Shown one piece after another: positions 37,901-49,743 of a stretch of 64,000 bases of DNA; position 1 is the first letter of the stretch, and each line of letters opens with the position of its first letter. The position numbers and the translations under genes are program-made. The notes below the pieces were generated by a model. That model did not search any database and was not told the DNA's origin. It worked only from the letters and a program-made list of their open reading frames with translations. Source of the stretch: Nymphaea colorata (taxonomy: Eukaryota > Streptophyta > Magnoliopsida > Nymphaeales > Nymphaeaceae); contig NC_045141.1 of NCBI RefSeq assembly GCF_008831285.2, positions 14,432,106 through 14,496,105 on the forward strand, given 5' to 3'.

Positions 37901-40900
37901 TCATGCATTAAAATATGTGTCGCATACATGCACATGAGACCTGGAGGACACAATAAATTTGTGGGAGAAATAAGCAGCAGTTTTAAGTTTCAACTTTTAT
38001 GAGGAGAATTAGGGAAACATGACAAATGCAAATAAGAATAGACAAAGAAAGAAAATGACAATCACATGTCTCAAGAAAGAAAATAACAATCATATCTCAA
38101 ACTTGCAAGCAGAAAATGCTGAAGGATAAAGAATGCATTGTACATGTACTTCAGAAGAAGTGGGGCGTAAGGTTCAATGATGGAATAGTAACTCTGTAAG
38201 ATATAAGTCTAGAAAGCAAAGACCACTGTCATTAGTTTGCATTGTTTCAATTCATCTTTCAATTATCATTAGAAATATACTTTTATGAAATTACTGCAAC
38301 AGTGTGAGATTGATATATCCTTCTATTGTAAGACTAATTCATATGGGTTTATTTTTTCCGGAATTGATGAATAAGGAGCCTTCACTATTGAACTGGTCTG
38401 TTTGTCAACAAGTGAGTCTATCACTTAAAGGAACAGTCACTTTGTTCCATAAGGTCCTACACCAAACAAATTGAAGGCCAAAAGGACAAAAGTCGAGATC
38501 TAATTCAACATTTTAATTGCAAAAGTTGGACACATGTAGATGAATATGAAGATTAGAACTGAATCAACTGATATATATATATTTTTGTTCCTGGAGACAT
38601 CTTATCTCCTGGTCAAAGTTGAAAATTTAGAATTATGTACCATTTCAACCATCAAACTAGTAAATTCTGAATAAGAATCCAGTAATTTGTAAGGGGGCTG
38701 AAAGTAATGTGTGGAGGCTTGTGGTTAAAGGTTTTGACACTATTGAACAAAATTTATATTTCAGATTAGTGTCTTTAACTATATTGTAGCTACTTTGCAG
38801 TTTGTACACATGGTGGGCAAACTCTCTAGATGCGATAAAGATGCAATATTCTTTTTATATATATTTTTCTTTCCACTCTGATGATTTAAAATGCATGTAT
38901 TATGCATGTAAATATAAAATTATAAATATATGTGTCAATAAATTGTTATTTGTATGTGGGAAAATTTGAAACACATACTGCAATTGAGGTGCACATATTA
39001 GCAGCTTTATTTTGTATAATTGTTAGCCAAAAAATTTCAGTTTCTATTTCTTTTCTGCAGCATTCATGGTCTTATACGTGGTGAAAATATGGAGCTTGGT
39101 CGTGATTCAGATACTGGTGGACAGGTGTTTAGTGATTGTCATGGACTTTTAGCTTTGAAGATAATTGCATTGGAAAGATTTTTATTTTCTTTTTTAGATG
39201 CTGCAGAATTTTGCTAAGCAACATTTTATATATTATCCTTAGGTCAAGTATGTTGTTGAACTAGCAAGGGCCTTGGGCATGATGCCAGGCGTCTATCGTG
39301 TGGATCTGCTAACTAGGCAGATATTGGCACCTGATGTACACTGGAGCTATGGAGAGCCTATTGAGATGCTGACCCCTGGAAAGTCTGACAGTATGATGCA
39401 TGAAGCAGGGGAGAGCAGTGGTGCTTACATTGTTCGTATACCTTTTGGCCCGAAAGATAAATATGTAGCCAAGGAACTACTTTGGCCTCATATTCAAGAA
39501 TTTGTTGATGGTGCTCTCAGTCACATAACACATATGTCTAAAGTTCTTGGAGAGCAGATTGGAGGTGGTCAGCCTGTTTGGCCTGTGGCTATTCATGGAC
39601 ATTATGCTGATGCAGGGAACTCTGCTGCTCTTTTATCTGGGGCACTGAATGTCCCAATGCTTTTTACGGGCCATTCCCTTGGCAGAGACAAGTTGGAGCA
39701 ACTTTTAAAGCAAGGACGACAGTCTAGGGAAGAAATATATGCCACGTACAAAATAATGCGCAGGATAGAGGCTGAGGAGCTATGTCTGGATTCTTCTGAA
39801 ATAGTCATCACCAGCACTAGACAGGAAATAGAAGAGCAGTGGCGTTTATATGATGGTTTTGATCCGATGCTTGAACGTAAATTAAGAGCTAGAATTAAGC
39901 GTGGCAAGAGTTGTCATGGTCGGTTTATGCCTCGCATGGTTGTAAGTAAATATTTTTGGTAACCTTAATGTTATGAAATTTGATTGCATGTTGACACTTA
40001 TAGATGTTCAGAAACTATAGTGCTTCAATTCAATAAATATTTGTCCCTTTGATATTTTATTTATCCATTTTATCTCTAAATACATATCATCTAACTGAGC
40101 GGTATGTCTTACTGTTCACTTTGCAGGTAATTCCACCAGGTATGGAGTTTGGTCATATTGCTTCACATGATGCTGATGGTGATGGAGAAGCAGAAGGGAA
40201 TGAAGACAATCCTTCTCCTGACCCACCTATTTGGTTTGAGGTCTTAAAAAGTTTACCTTCTTATTTCTTGTGATCTTTTTGTGTACGTTGTATTACGTTT
40301 TGAGATTATTCTTTAATAGCTGAAAGATGGAAACACTGTCCTTATTTTTTGTTGATTTTTTTTTTAAACATATCACAGTATGTTGTGTTTCCTGTGTGTT
40401 TTTTCAATGCATGACAGATAATGCGTTTCTTTTCAAATCCCCGAAAGCCAATGATTCTTGCACTTGCCCGCCCAGACCCCAAGAAGAACATTACGACTTT
40501 AGTCAAAGCATTTGGAGAGTGTCGGCCTCTGAGAGAGCTTGCTAATCTTGTATGTTTTTAGTGCTTTTATTTGCATTATTATCTTATCGAATTGACAACT
40601 TCAACTCTTTACAACGTTCCCATTTTCCTATGGTGGCTTGCTGTTACGTAGGTTTACCAGGAACCAATAAAAATTCTTGATCTAATTTATCCTATCTGTG
40701 TGGATTCAGACCTTGGTGATGGGGAATCGTGAATGTATCGATGAGATGCCTAGCACAAATGCATCTGTGCTCATCTCAATCCTCAAATTAATAGACAAGT
40801 ATGACCTGTATGGTCAGGTTGCTTATCCAAAGCACCATAAGCAGTCTGAAGTTCCTGATATTTATCGTCTGGCAGCAAAGACAAAGGTATTAATTCGTGA

Positions 40901-43008
40901 ATTTGATGTCCAAATTTGATTTAGGTTGTTCTATATTAATGCCTTTGAAATGTAATGTCAGCACCTTTTTTAATCTTGATTGCTTTTCTAACCCATTATC
41001 TCTCTCACACTTCCTCTTCTGGTGCAATATCTCATCTGTCTATGTGTATCTTATAGGGTGTCTTTATCAATCCGGCTTTTATAGAGCCATTTGGTCTCAC
41101 TCTGATAGAGGTAATTTGTGCTATATTCAACTTGAGCACAGGCATATTTGCAAATATGATGTATAATTTTGCTGTATGCTCTCTGAGAACAGGCTTCAGC
41201 TCATGGACTGCCAATTGTTGCTACAAAAAATGGAGGCCCAGTTGATATCCACCGGGTTTGTTTTTCCCCATCAATCTGTCATTATATTTCTTTCTGGACT
41301 TCATGTATGCTTATATTAATATTTATTGCAGGTTCTAGACAATGGCCTACTGGTTGATCCTCATGATCAGAAGGCCATTGCCGATGCTCTGCTGAAACTT
41401 GTTGCCGATAAGCAGCTTTGGACCAAATGTCGGCAAAATGGACTCAAGAACATTCACCTTTTCTCATGGCCAGAGCATTGTAAAACTTACTTGTCCCGTA
41501 TAGCTAGTTGCAGACCAAGACATCCTCAATGGCAATTTCAGCAGGATGATGCCGGACTAGACTCACCAAGTGATTCTTTGAGGGATATTCAAGATTTATC
41601 TTTAAACCTTAAGCTGTCATTGGATGGTGAAAAGAATGAGGAAAGTGGCAGTATGGAGTCTGAAAGTACTGCTGAAAATGTGAAAAGGATGGCAAATGCT
41701 GTCTTAGCCGCATCCAAGAGAATCATAAATTCAAGTCACAAAACTGTGCTGAATGAGAAGGTTGATCCAACTGGCAACAGTAAATTTCCTGCTTTGAGAA
41801 GAAGAAAGCACATATTTGTTATTTGTGTGGATTGTGGTGCCACTGCAGATCTTTCCGATGTTATCCATAACATTTTGGAGGCTGCGAAAAAGGATGGACT
41901 CTCAGGCCCTGTTGGGTTTATACTGTCGACAGCTCTCACAATATCTGAGGTGCACTTGCTTCTCATTTCAGGGGGCATGAGTGCTACTGAATTTGATGCC
42001 TTTATTTGCAATAATGGTAGTGACATCTACTATCCATCTTCAACTTTAGATGAAGCAGTCATGTCTTCAGAACTACCTTATGTGGTTGATTTAGATTATG
42101 TTAACCATATCGAGTATCGCTGGGGTGGGGAGGGCTTGAGGAAGACTTTGATTGGTTGGGCTGCTTCTGTTGTCAGCAGAAAAGGAGAAAATGAGGAACA
42201 AATGGTCATAGAAAATGAAGAACGCTCAACCAACCACTGTTTTGCCTTTGAAGTGAAAGATCCAACCTTGGTATTCTTATTTGATCTTTTTGTATCTAAT
42301 TTTCTTTTCAATATTTTATAGTTCTGTTCATAATATCTTTGACTGATGCTTCTTCCATCCTACCAAGCAGTATCCTCTTCTTGTCAAGCATCATCTAAAA
42401 TCGGTAATTTCATTTACAAAATGTGAACTGCTTACTCTAATGTTGCAGGTACCTTCAGTTAAAGATCTCCGGAAAATGATGAGAATACAGGGTCTGAGAT
42501 GTCATGTTATATATAGCCAAAATTGTTCCAAGCTGCATGTTATTCCTGTCTTAGCTTCTCGGTCCCAAGCTCTCAGGCAACTTGATCTTTTTCCTTTCCT
42601 TATTTTGTTTAGTTTTATATTAATTTTTACTGATATTTTTATCAACTAGAAAAACAATATTTTGAAGACATGTTTGGTTGCTTCTAGCTTTATGTCGACA
42701 AATCATTGTTGTATTTCTGAAAATGCAGGTACTTGTATATCAGATGGGGCACTGAATTGTCAAACATGGTAGTCTTTGTGGGCGAAAGTGGTGACACAGA
42801 TTATGATGGGTTAATTGGAGGTGCAAATAAGACTGTGATCTTAACTGGGTTAGGGGACAGCAAGCAACGGCATCCATATGCGAACAAAGGTTATGCAATA
42901 GAGGATGTGGTGGCATTTGATAGCCCTAATATTGTCCGCACGGTTGGTGATTCCAGGAGTGATGACATATTGTCAGCTTTGGTGCAACTTGGTATCTGCA
43001 AGCTCTGA
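34971..43008 (+). CDS. SPS: Sucrose-phosphate synthase, family A, 13 exons
   Basis: Cytosolic enzyme joining UDP-glucose and fructose 6-phosphate into sucrose 6-phosphate. Coding exons: 34971-35156, 35867-35956, 36780-37021, 39061-39124, 39243-39941, 40127-40240, 40418-40549, 40710-40886, 41057-41110, 41193-41255, 41332-42270, 42449-42576, 42729-43008. They give 1,055 aa, the usual family length. [17 protein letters not shown] is the standard N-terminus. GRDSDTGGQ (186-194) opens the GT-B glycosyltransferase part; the E-x7-E motif is Glu578/Glu586 in EPFGLTLIE. An SPP-like domain fills about 750-1055. The regulatory serine region is [10 protein letters not shown] (Ser150/151). [19 protein letters not shown] and SEGEKGD point to family A. 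Introns 3 and 12 need GC rather than GT donors. Everything else is GT-AG and the frame is intact. Confidence 0.95.
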
Positions 43009-43836
43009 GGATGGCTTGAGTTGCCCTATAAATAAGGACGTTTTCTTCCCCCTGTTTCAAGAAATGTGCACCTCTTATTATGAGGTGAGCTGCTAGCTTT
43101 TGATTCCAATGCGTTGGCTGGGTTTTGCAATTCCTATTTGTGATAAGTTCCATGATTAACCCTTACCCAGGTCAGTCTACGTTAGGACATTGACTTTATG
43201 CATTAAGGTTCTCTAGAAGTGCCAAATGGCATAGTTGTGTAGTGCGTACTGTTTTCATGCAGCTGGACGTGGTTATTTCTTGGGGAACACCTTATATGTG
43301 CATGAATCGACCCAAGCTCTCCCAAATCAACCCAAGTTTTAGACGATAGTTTCATCATTCTTGCAAGCACTGGTAGGCGAGAATTTTCTTGAACTTGCTC
43401 ATGTAAATGAAAAAACACCTGCTGATAATGAACCCCAAAATCTTGAAGAGAAGGCTAGAATGAGTACCAAAGCGCAAAGCACCATAGGTTCAAAAAACCC
43501 TTTTCAGACACATGCACTCACAAGGGGCACAAAGGAACAAACTAAGAAAAAGAAGAATCTGATTGAAACAAGAGGGAGTACTGCAGCTGATTTTTGAGAG
43601 AAAGGATTTTGCAATATATGGAAGAACGGAGCCCCATAACAAAAAAGGTGGAAGCATAGATTAGAAGAAATGAAAGAAAGAAAATACAACTAGAGAGAAC
43701 ATGAATATGTATACATATTAGGATAAATATATAATTGTACTTAGATTATATTCTAACATCTCAGAGTTCCATTCAGTTCCACAACTTGCTGTCATTTCCA
43801 GTGTTGTGCACTTTTTCTAAACCTTTAATGGGCTAT

Positions 43837-43842
43837 AATAAA
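43837..43842 (+). promoter_or_regulatory. Putative polyadenylation signal of SPS
   Basis: AATAAA about 830 nt after the SPS stop. Earlier weak signals exist, so this could be a distal site or chance. Confidence 0.25.
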
Positions 43843-44739
43843 ACTTGGTAAGATTTCATATTTTCTTCCGTTAGTTGATGACATGCATAATCTATATGCA
43901 GGTGCTTGGGACATCTTGCTTTTATGTTAGAGGCTATTTGCTTCCGTGATGGGTGACTGGTTCAGCTGGATGAGAGTTGAATAAGAAAACATGGGAACGT
44001 CAATAGTAAATAAAACTTGAACTTTGTTTGTATTGATGAGTGTGGTACGGCAGCCTTTGCTGGGTATGATGGAAGGCCACATTTTTGTACATACATCACT
44101 TGATTGTGTCTATCACAAACCGGACTCTTTCCAATATCCGGAGTGGCGCAATGCCCAATCATTGATGTTTATGTATTTTTTTAAATATTATCTTGCGGTT
44201 CTGATGCATTTGACAAGGTACCAGAACTTTTTTGAAGGCAATTGTTGCAAAAAAAGGAGGTGCTTACTTTCGTCTGGATTAAGGAGGCAAATTTGTCGGA
44301 CTGGGCTATCTACATGTTTCTTTCGTCTCTCATTAATAATGGGTCTGCTGGTTGAAAATCTGAGGCAAGAATGATTACGAATGAACTTTCCATGCCTCGT
44401 CAGTCTGATGGTTTTGATCTCATTACCTGGCAGCATCTTGCAGCTACTTTGTCCTGTAGGAATGACAAAACTCATGAATTCAATCAAAAGCTACTAAACA
44501 AAATTTCTGAACAGGTTGACCATGCAGATGAACTACAAAATTAGATGGATCTGACTCTTTGTTTGTTTGACCTCGTCTGACTTGTTGCCATTCCCATCGA
44601 AGTTACTGAGTTTTCACACTTGAGAGTCGATGGGTTCGATTGAGCTACAAAAAAAAAAATTGATACAGAAGATGAGGTGCACCGTTAGCCTGTCGAAGGG
44701 GTGAAGAACAAAGAACAGCAAAACGTAAACAAAGTCTTA

Positions 44740-45167
44740 GGGCCTGTTTGGTAGGAGGGAAAGGGATGGATTGAGCAATCCCTTTTTTGTTTGGATGACT
44801 AATTAGAAAGGAGGGAAAGAGAGAGAAATGGGCAAAGAGAGGAAAGAAAAGGGAAGGATTGTTTAGTGTAAATCTCTCCCCTCCCAAATCGGACGGATTG
44901 GGAAGGAAAGGAAAGAAAGTAAGTGGAAAAGTTTTTTGTTTCCACACTACTCCTCCTTTTCTTTCACCCATTTCTAAATCCATGTGCTATTTAGTCTTTT
45001 TTTTTATTCCATTCCTTTCCCTTCTCTTTCTATCCAAACAACCTTTTTTAATCAACTCTTTCCATTCCTTTCCATTCCATTCCTTTCCCTTCCCTTTCTC
45101 TTCCCTTCCCTTTCCCTTCCTTTCCATCCATTCTTTTCCCTCCCTTTCCCTCCTACCAAACAGGCCC
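44740..45167. mobile_element. Tourist-like MITE (PIF/Harbinger type) with TTA target duplication
   Basis: Terminal inverted repeats GGGCCTGTTTGGTAGGAGGG at left and the exact complement at right are perfect over at least 26 bp. TTA flanks both ends (44737-44739 and 45168-45170), the 3-bp target duplication of PIF/Harbinger elements. The 428-bp body is purine-rich at left and TTCC/TTCCC-rich at right, extending the inverted symmetry. Non-coding; open frames here are low-complexity. Confidence 0.9.
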
Positions 45168-45269
45168 TTAGCCCTTAGATCACTGCATTCATTTCTGATC
45201 TTGGATCCCTCTGCAGTTTATTTATCTATTATATAACTTCGTACTTTCATATAACTACCTGTCAGCAAT

Positions 45270-45420
45270 TCTAGAATGCTAAGGGAGTTGACTCAATGGG
45301 CGGCGTGGGAGTTGGTAAGAGGCCAAAGTTCATTTTGAGTTTTTGAGACATCAACTTTTTGTACTGCAAAAATAAGGGTACCAACATGCAAATTATAGGG
45401 GGATGTCACCTAAAGTAGGC
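45270..45420. repeat. Dispersed short repeat, related to 45,900-46,080
   Basis: Contains GAGACATCAACTTTTTGTAC, TGCAAAAATAAGGGTACCAA and CATGCAAATTATAG, aligning by eye with the 45,900-46,080 copy. A GGAGTTGACTCAATGGGCGG head may be a decayed tRNA-like part. Confidence 0.45.
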
Positions 45421-45899
45421 TTAGGTTGGGGGATGGGGGAAAGGGTAAGAGGCTTCGCCTCACTTGTTAGGCATTATGATGAAATACTTTTCCTCACCCA
45501 ACTACTTGCCACTTAACACTTATCTGAGGAGGCAAGTGGTTGAGGGATTTAGAAGGGCTTTTGCACATAATACATCTAACTGCATAACCTTTTGAAGTAT
45601 TGCAGATAAATTGGTTTCTCGCACTTCAGGGTGTCCTTGTGGAGTACCACATCCATTCAGTCCAGTCCTCAACTTGAAAATTCTGTCAGCTGATCTCTCA
45701 ACCATCTTTTGATTTATACCATCAACTTATTTCTGATCCATGAGAAATTTGTAGTGCTCTTCTGCCAAAGGAGGAATAATATGGTTTTACCCTGGTTGCA
45801 AAAACACTAATAATTTTCAAAGTCTTTTACCAATATAGGGCAGCATGTGTTCTCCGATTCAGTTTGCTTATAATAGATTTGTGAATCTTAAAGGTAAAT

Positions 45900-46080
45900 G
45901 ATCTATAGTTGGTTGATGGAGCATAGGCTGGTAGGTAGTCAGTTTCAGTTTCAAATGTTTGAGGCTTCAACTCCATGTGCTGCAAAAAGGGGCTACCAAC
46001 ATGCAAGTTGAAGCACTGTAGGTGAGACACTCAGAGGCATAAAAAGCAGGCCCTGTACCCTAAAAATAAGAGGGGTTGAA
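45900..46080. repeat. Dispersed short repeat, related to 45,270-45,420 and 28,440-28,600
   Basis: Contains GGTAGGTAGTCAGTTTCAG, TGCTGCAAAAAGGGGCTACC and ACATGCAAGTTGAAGC, with the same motif order as the related copies. Confidence 0.45.
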
Positions 46081-46102
46081 GGCTTTCAGTTGAGCGATGG
46101 GT

Positions 46103-46391
46103 AGGGCTGGGCATTGGTTCGAGCATCGACAGGTACCTGATACCCGGCCCGATAACCCGGACCAGAAAAATAGGTTGGGCATGCTAGAAGGGGGCCGATA
46201 TGTTTTTAACATGATTTTATTTTAAAAATAATATATATTTTATTAATAAAAATAATATTTTATATTATATTATATTTTTTGTTTTAACCGGGCCCGGCCG
46301 GGGCTGGGTTCGGGTTGTCGGGCTAGGTCCTGACTTGGGTTTCAGGCTGTGGTCTGGCCCGAGCCGGCTCGAAGCCCAGGCTTAGCGGTGG
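46103..46391. mobile_element. GC-ended, AT-cored non-autonomous element (family B)
   Basis: Left end with GGTAGGGCTGGGCATTGG and TACCCGGCCCGATAACCCGG, a core of TATATTTTATTAATAAAAAT type, and a right end with GGGCCCGGCCGGGGCTGGG and AGCCCAGGCTTAGC. Probably the fullest family B copy here. Confidence 0.6.
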
Positions 46392-48829
46392 GTCATTGTC
46401 AATACATGAAAACAAGATACAAGAGTTCCTTCCAATGCAATTTTTTTTCTTTGGATCCATCCTCAAACCCCTAGTCTTCACAAATTTGATGCAAGTCCGA
46501 GACGTTATTTCCGTTGCTCAGATTCAACGATTGAAACTTGGTTCTAACAATCTCAAGCTTTCCTGCAAACTCCATTGATGGAAAACCATTAACCTCCATA
46601 ATTCCTCGACCAAGAACTTAAGTTTCTTGCCTTTATGTCGGTCTTGAAAAAATTATGTTCTTATTCTGATCTTCCTCCGAACTAAACTGGAGTATGAGGG
46701 CGTCATGGCAGGAGTTGGACCAAGATCTGACGTGAAGAGCTAATTGGGTTCTCATTTCTAAGTGCCATAGCTGGCTGATTCATCAGACATTGGTCCAGCT
46801 TGAAGAGGATGCGCCTGAGCTATCTTATTGTTGCAACATGTAATGCAACCTCGTGAATTTGAGACCAACTCCAATCAATAACTATGAATAAACTTGTTAG
46901 AAGTGAGACATGATCTAAGATCGATTGATCTTCCATTCTTCTCTACATTGCTTGCTTTGGCATAGAGATAGTGGGTCACCAGATAATAGTTCAAAAGCCT
47001 TTGTAATTATCGAATATTTAGGTGAAGGCAGATTTGCCTCCTCAAGGGGCATAGGGCAACTGGACGGCAATGTGGTTTATTAAAAGGGTTTGTGGTTGGA
47101 ACTCTATAGTCGTTGTCACGTTACAGTGTGTTACTCCTTTAAGCTTTAAGCTGTTAATAGTAAAAAAATGTAAAAATTCAAGTTGAAGGATATACCATGG
47201 ATCTACTTAAACCACAAGGCAACTCTAAACCAAATTCAAGTTAAGGATATATCTTCGTTCCACCTAAATCCCGAAGCAACCCTAAGCCCTGGCTTGGTTT
47301 CTCATAAAAAAGAAATTAGGTGGGATTTATGCATGTATTAGGGTTAGGGTTGCTTCTAAATGCTTAGCAATTCACGTCGAATTCTGAACTCCTGAACCAA
47401 TTTCTTATTTTTTGATAAAACTTTGAATGATGTCAAAGTTGACTTGTAAATTACGTCTACCCATCTGATAAATTATTCGTAAATTATTCACTGCTGTGGT
47501 GGAAATGGCGTACAATTCCATAAAATTGGTGAACTACTTTTCTTTTGGCATATTTATTGAGGAATATTCTTGGCCAATGTTTGATGTCATTTATGAGAAA
47601 AGTTTTCACTCCTAGGCCCATGTTTTGCCTATAATTTACAACCGACTTTTACATCTTTTGTAGTAAGCGTCAAAATTTCATAGAAATTGCCAAATAATGA
47701 TTGAAGTAAACTTTTGTTAACCTGAAAAACAAAAAAACCATTAGCAGCTAATGCTTTCTGGTCATCAGCTAAATTAGCTTTAGACTCTTATTTTATAATC
47801 TTTAAGAAATATGTGATCCTTATTAAGAAAATAAAAAAGATTGTTTTTTATTGGCCCCAAAATGGAATAGGGTCGAATCTAGATCCAGATCGCCTAGAAG
47901 GTGCACCCATACTGCTCAACGTGGATATGGACCTTGTTTAAGCAGAAGAAAAATTCAAAATGAGTTCAGATTATAACAAGCAAAGCAACATTAGTTGTGT
48001 TTTTTTGCATGAATGAACTACTGATTTTAACTGTTGAAATCATGAATATGGTCGGACTTGACGAGCTCAACTATTTAGTGACTCAATAAGCCCAATTATC
48101 GGACTCGGCAGTGGCCCGGATCCAACCAAACCAGAACAATTGGCCGCCACTAAATCGTGTTTGATAGCCTCGGATCACACACCTAAAACCAATCTACAAT
48201 CTCTTATAAAGGATCCACAATGTAATCAAACACCAAAACTTACCACTATATGAAAAAGAAGATTTGAGATCTTCAGTTTGTGTTTGAAACCTCACAATTG
48301 AGGTCGGACAGGAGGGAGGTCAAACCTTAAATCCGTAGATCTGAGAACAATAATGATCTCAAATCACCTCAGATCTCAGATCCAAGACTATCAAACGGCC
48401 TCAATCAAGTCCATAATTGACAAATTATTAACCCCCACCTGTGATGTTTTATAATAGAAGCAATGTGAGGTCATCACTTATATCAGTTGTTTGAAGTACG
48501 TGTTTGAGAGGATGTGCTTAATAACGTGCAGTAGAGTGTGAATGCACAGCCAGTTGCTTTGATTACATAAGAGAAGAGAAGAACGGCAATTAAGAGGAGG
48601 CAACTGCCACCCTACCCACCACCTTTCATTCACATCCATTCTTCCTGTTAGCTGCAAAATGCAAATGCTGGGCACCTAATTCCCAACACCTTTCACTTTG
48701 TTGTAATCTTTAAGATACTTGGTCCACCAATAGAGATGGAAATGGTTTGCATTCAGAGTCACATCAGACTAAATCCACCAGTTCGTCACTAACCGGAGTC
48801 CCGATGATCAAAATAGTATAGATTTGCCT

Positions 48830-48980
48830 CAATGGGTGTAGCGCAGCTGGTCGTGCTGGTGAGAAACCGATCGTCAATTGGATTCACATGGGCACTACTC
48901 CTTTATGGTAACATCCCCGACAATCAAGTTGAAGGGTGCGAGGTCCCAAAACAACCATCGATCGCTGTGGTGGGTTGGCT
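48830..48980 (+). mobile_element. Decayed tRNA-derived SINE head
   Basis: GGGTGTAGCGCAGCTGGTCG at about 48834 is a good polymerase III box A context. The matching box B position holds only TGGATTCACATGGG. GAGAAACCGATCGTC in between is tRNA-loop-like. Not a functional tRNA: no acceptor stem closes. Confidence 0.45.
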
Positions 48981-49422
48981 TTCGCCTCTTGCGAGTTGCC
49001 AGATTAGCATATGATCCAACATTCACATTTACTGAGGTTTGCTCGTCATATCGAACTCGATTCAGATCCAGTTACGAAACTGCATGCAATGGCAGAACTT
49101 GATTAGTAATTGGATCTGAATTTCAAAGCAAATCAATGGCTTTGAAATTAGATGGTTTGTATTGATGTTGAGGATGAAAAACAGGATGAGTTTGGATTTA
49201 ATTGGTTGGCAGCACCACAATACGCGTAACCTAACTGTTCACCAACTTCATCAAATTCCGGTAGAGATACCGATTTCTTGGATTTGCTGTGCACATGGGT
49301 TGTTATGCATTTGGGTTTGGATTTGAAGTGGTATCGGTATCAGATCTAGCATTGAATCTGATTGAACCAACTACGGGAAGGCCAACCCTGCTTACTCCCA
49401 CAAAGACTACAACTACTGAGCA

Positions 49423-49743
49423 TGAATAACGAGCGAGCCGACCTCGAGCTCATCTTGATTCACATATTGCTTGGCTTGAGCTCGACTCAGTAAACTGAGT
49501 CTGAGCTCGATAAAATGAAAACTACAGTTAAAAACATGCCTTTGAAGATTAACAAATTGGGAAGAATGATTAGAATCATGTTTAAAGGAGTTGGGTTGGT
49601 GCAACTCATACTCGGCTCGTTTATAACTCGAGTTTTAATTGAAATTTGAGCTTCATACGTTTATTCAATGAAACAAGTCGAGTTTACACGGGTGAGTTCG
49701 AGTCGAGCTTGAGTTGGCTGGACTCGTTGTACATCCCTAACAA
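49423..49743. mobile_element. GAGCTC-rich non-autonomous element (family A)
   Basis: CGAGCGAGCCGACCTCGAGC at left and GAGTTGGCTGGACTCGTTGT followed by ACATCCCTA at right. The right end matches the inverted left end of the 31272 copy. Confidence 0.6.

Noticed and set aside
43361..43597. 78-codon frame just after SPS
   Set aside because: Lies in the probable SPS 3' UTR or downstream DNA, Lys/Thr-rich, not recognised.
44859..45236. 125-codon frame rich in Ser, Phe and Pro
   Set aside because: It reads the TTCC-rich half of the Tourist-like MITE.
47335..47352. TTAGGGTTAGGG, possible interstitial telomere repeat
   Set aside because: Only two units, and not the usual plant TTTAGGG unit; chance is enough.
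48834..48906. Candidate tRNA gene (good box A)
   Set aside because: No closing acceptor stem and no proper box B; better explained as a SINE head.
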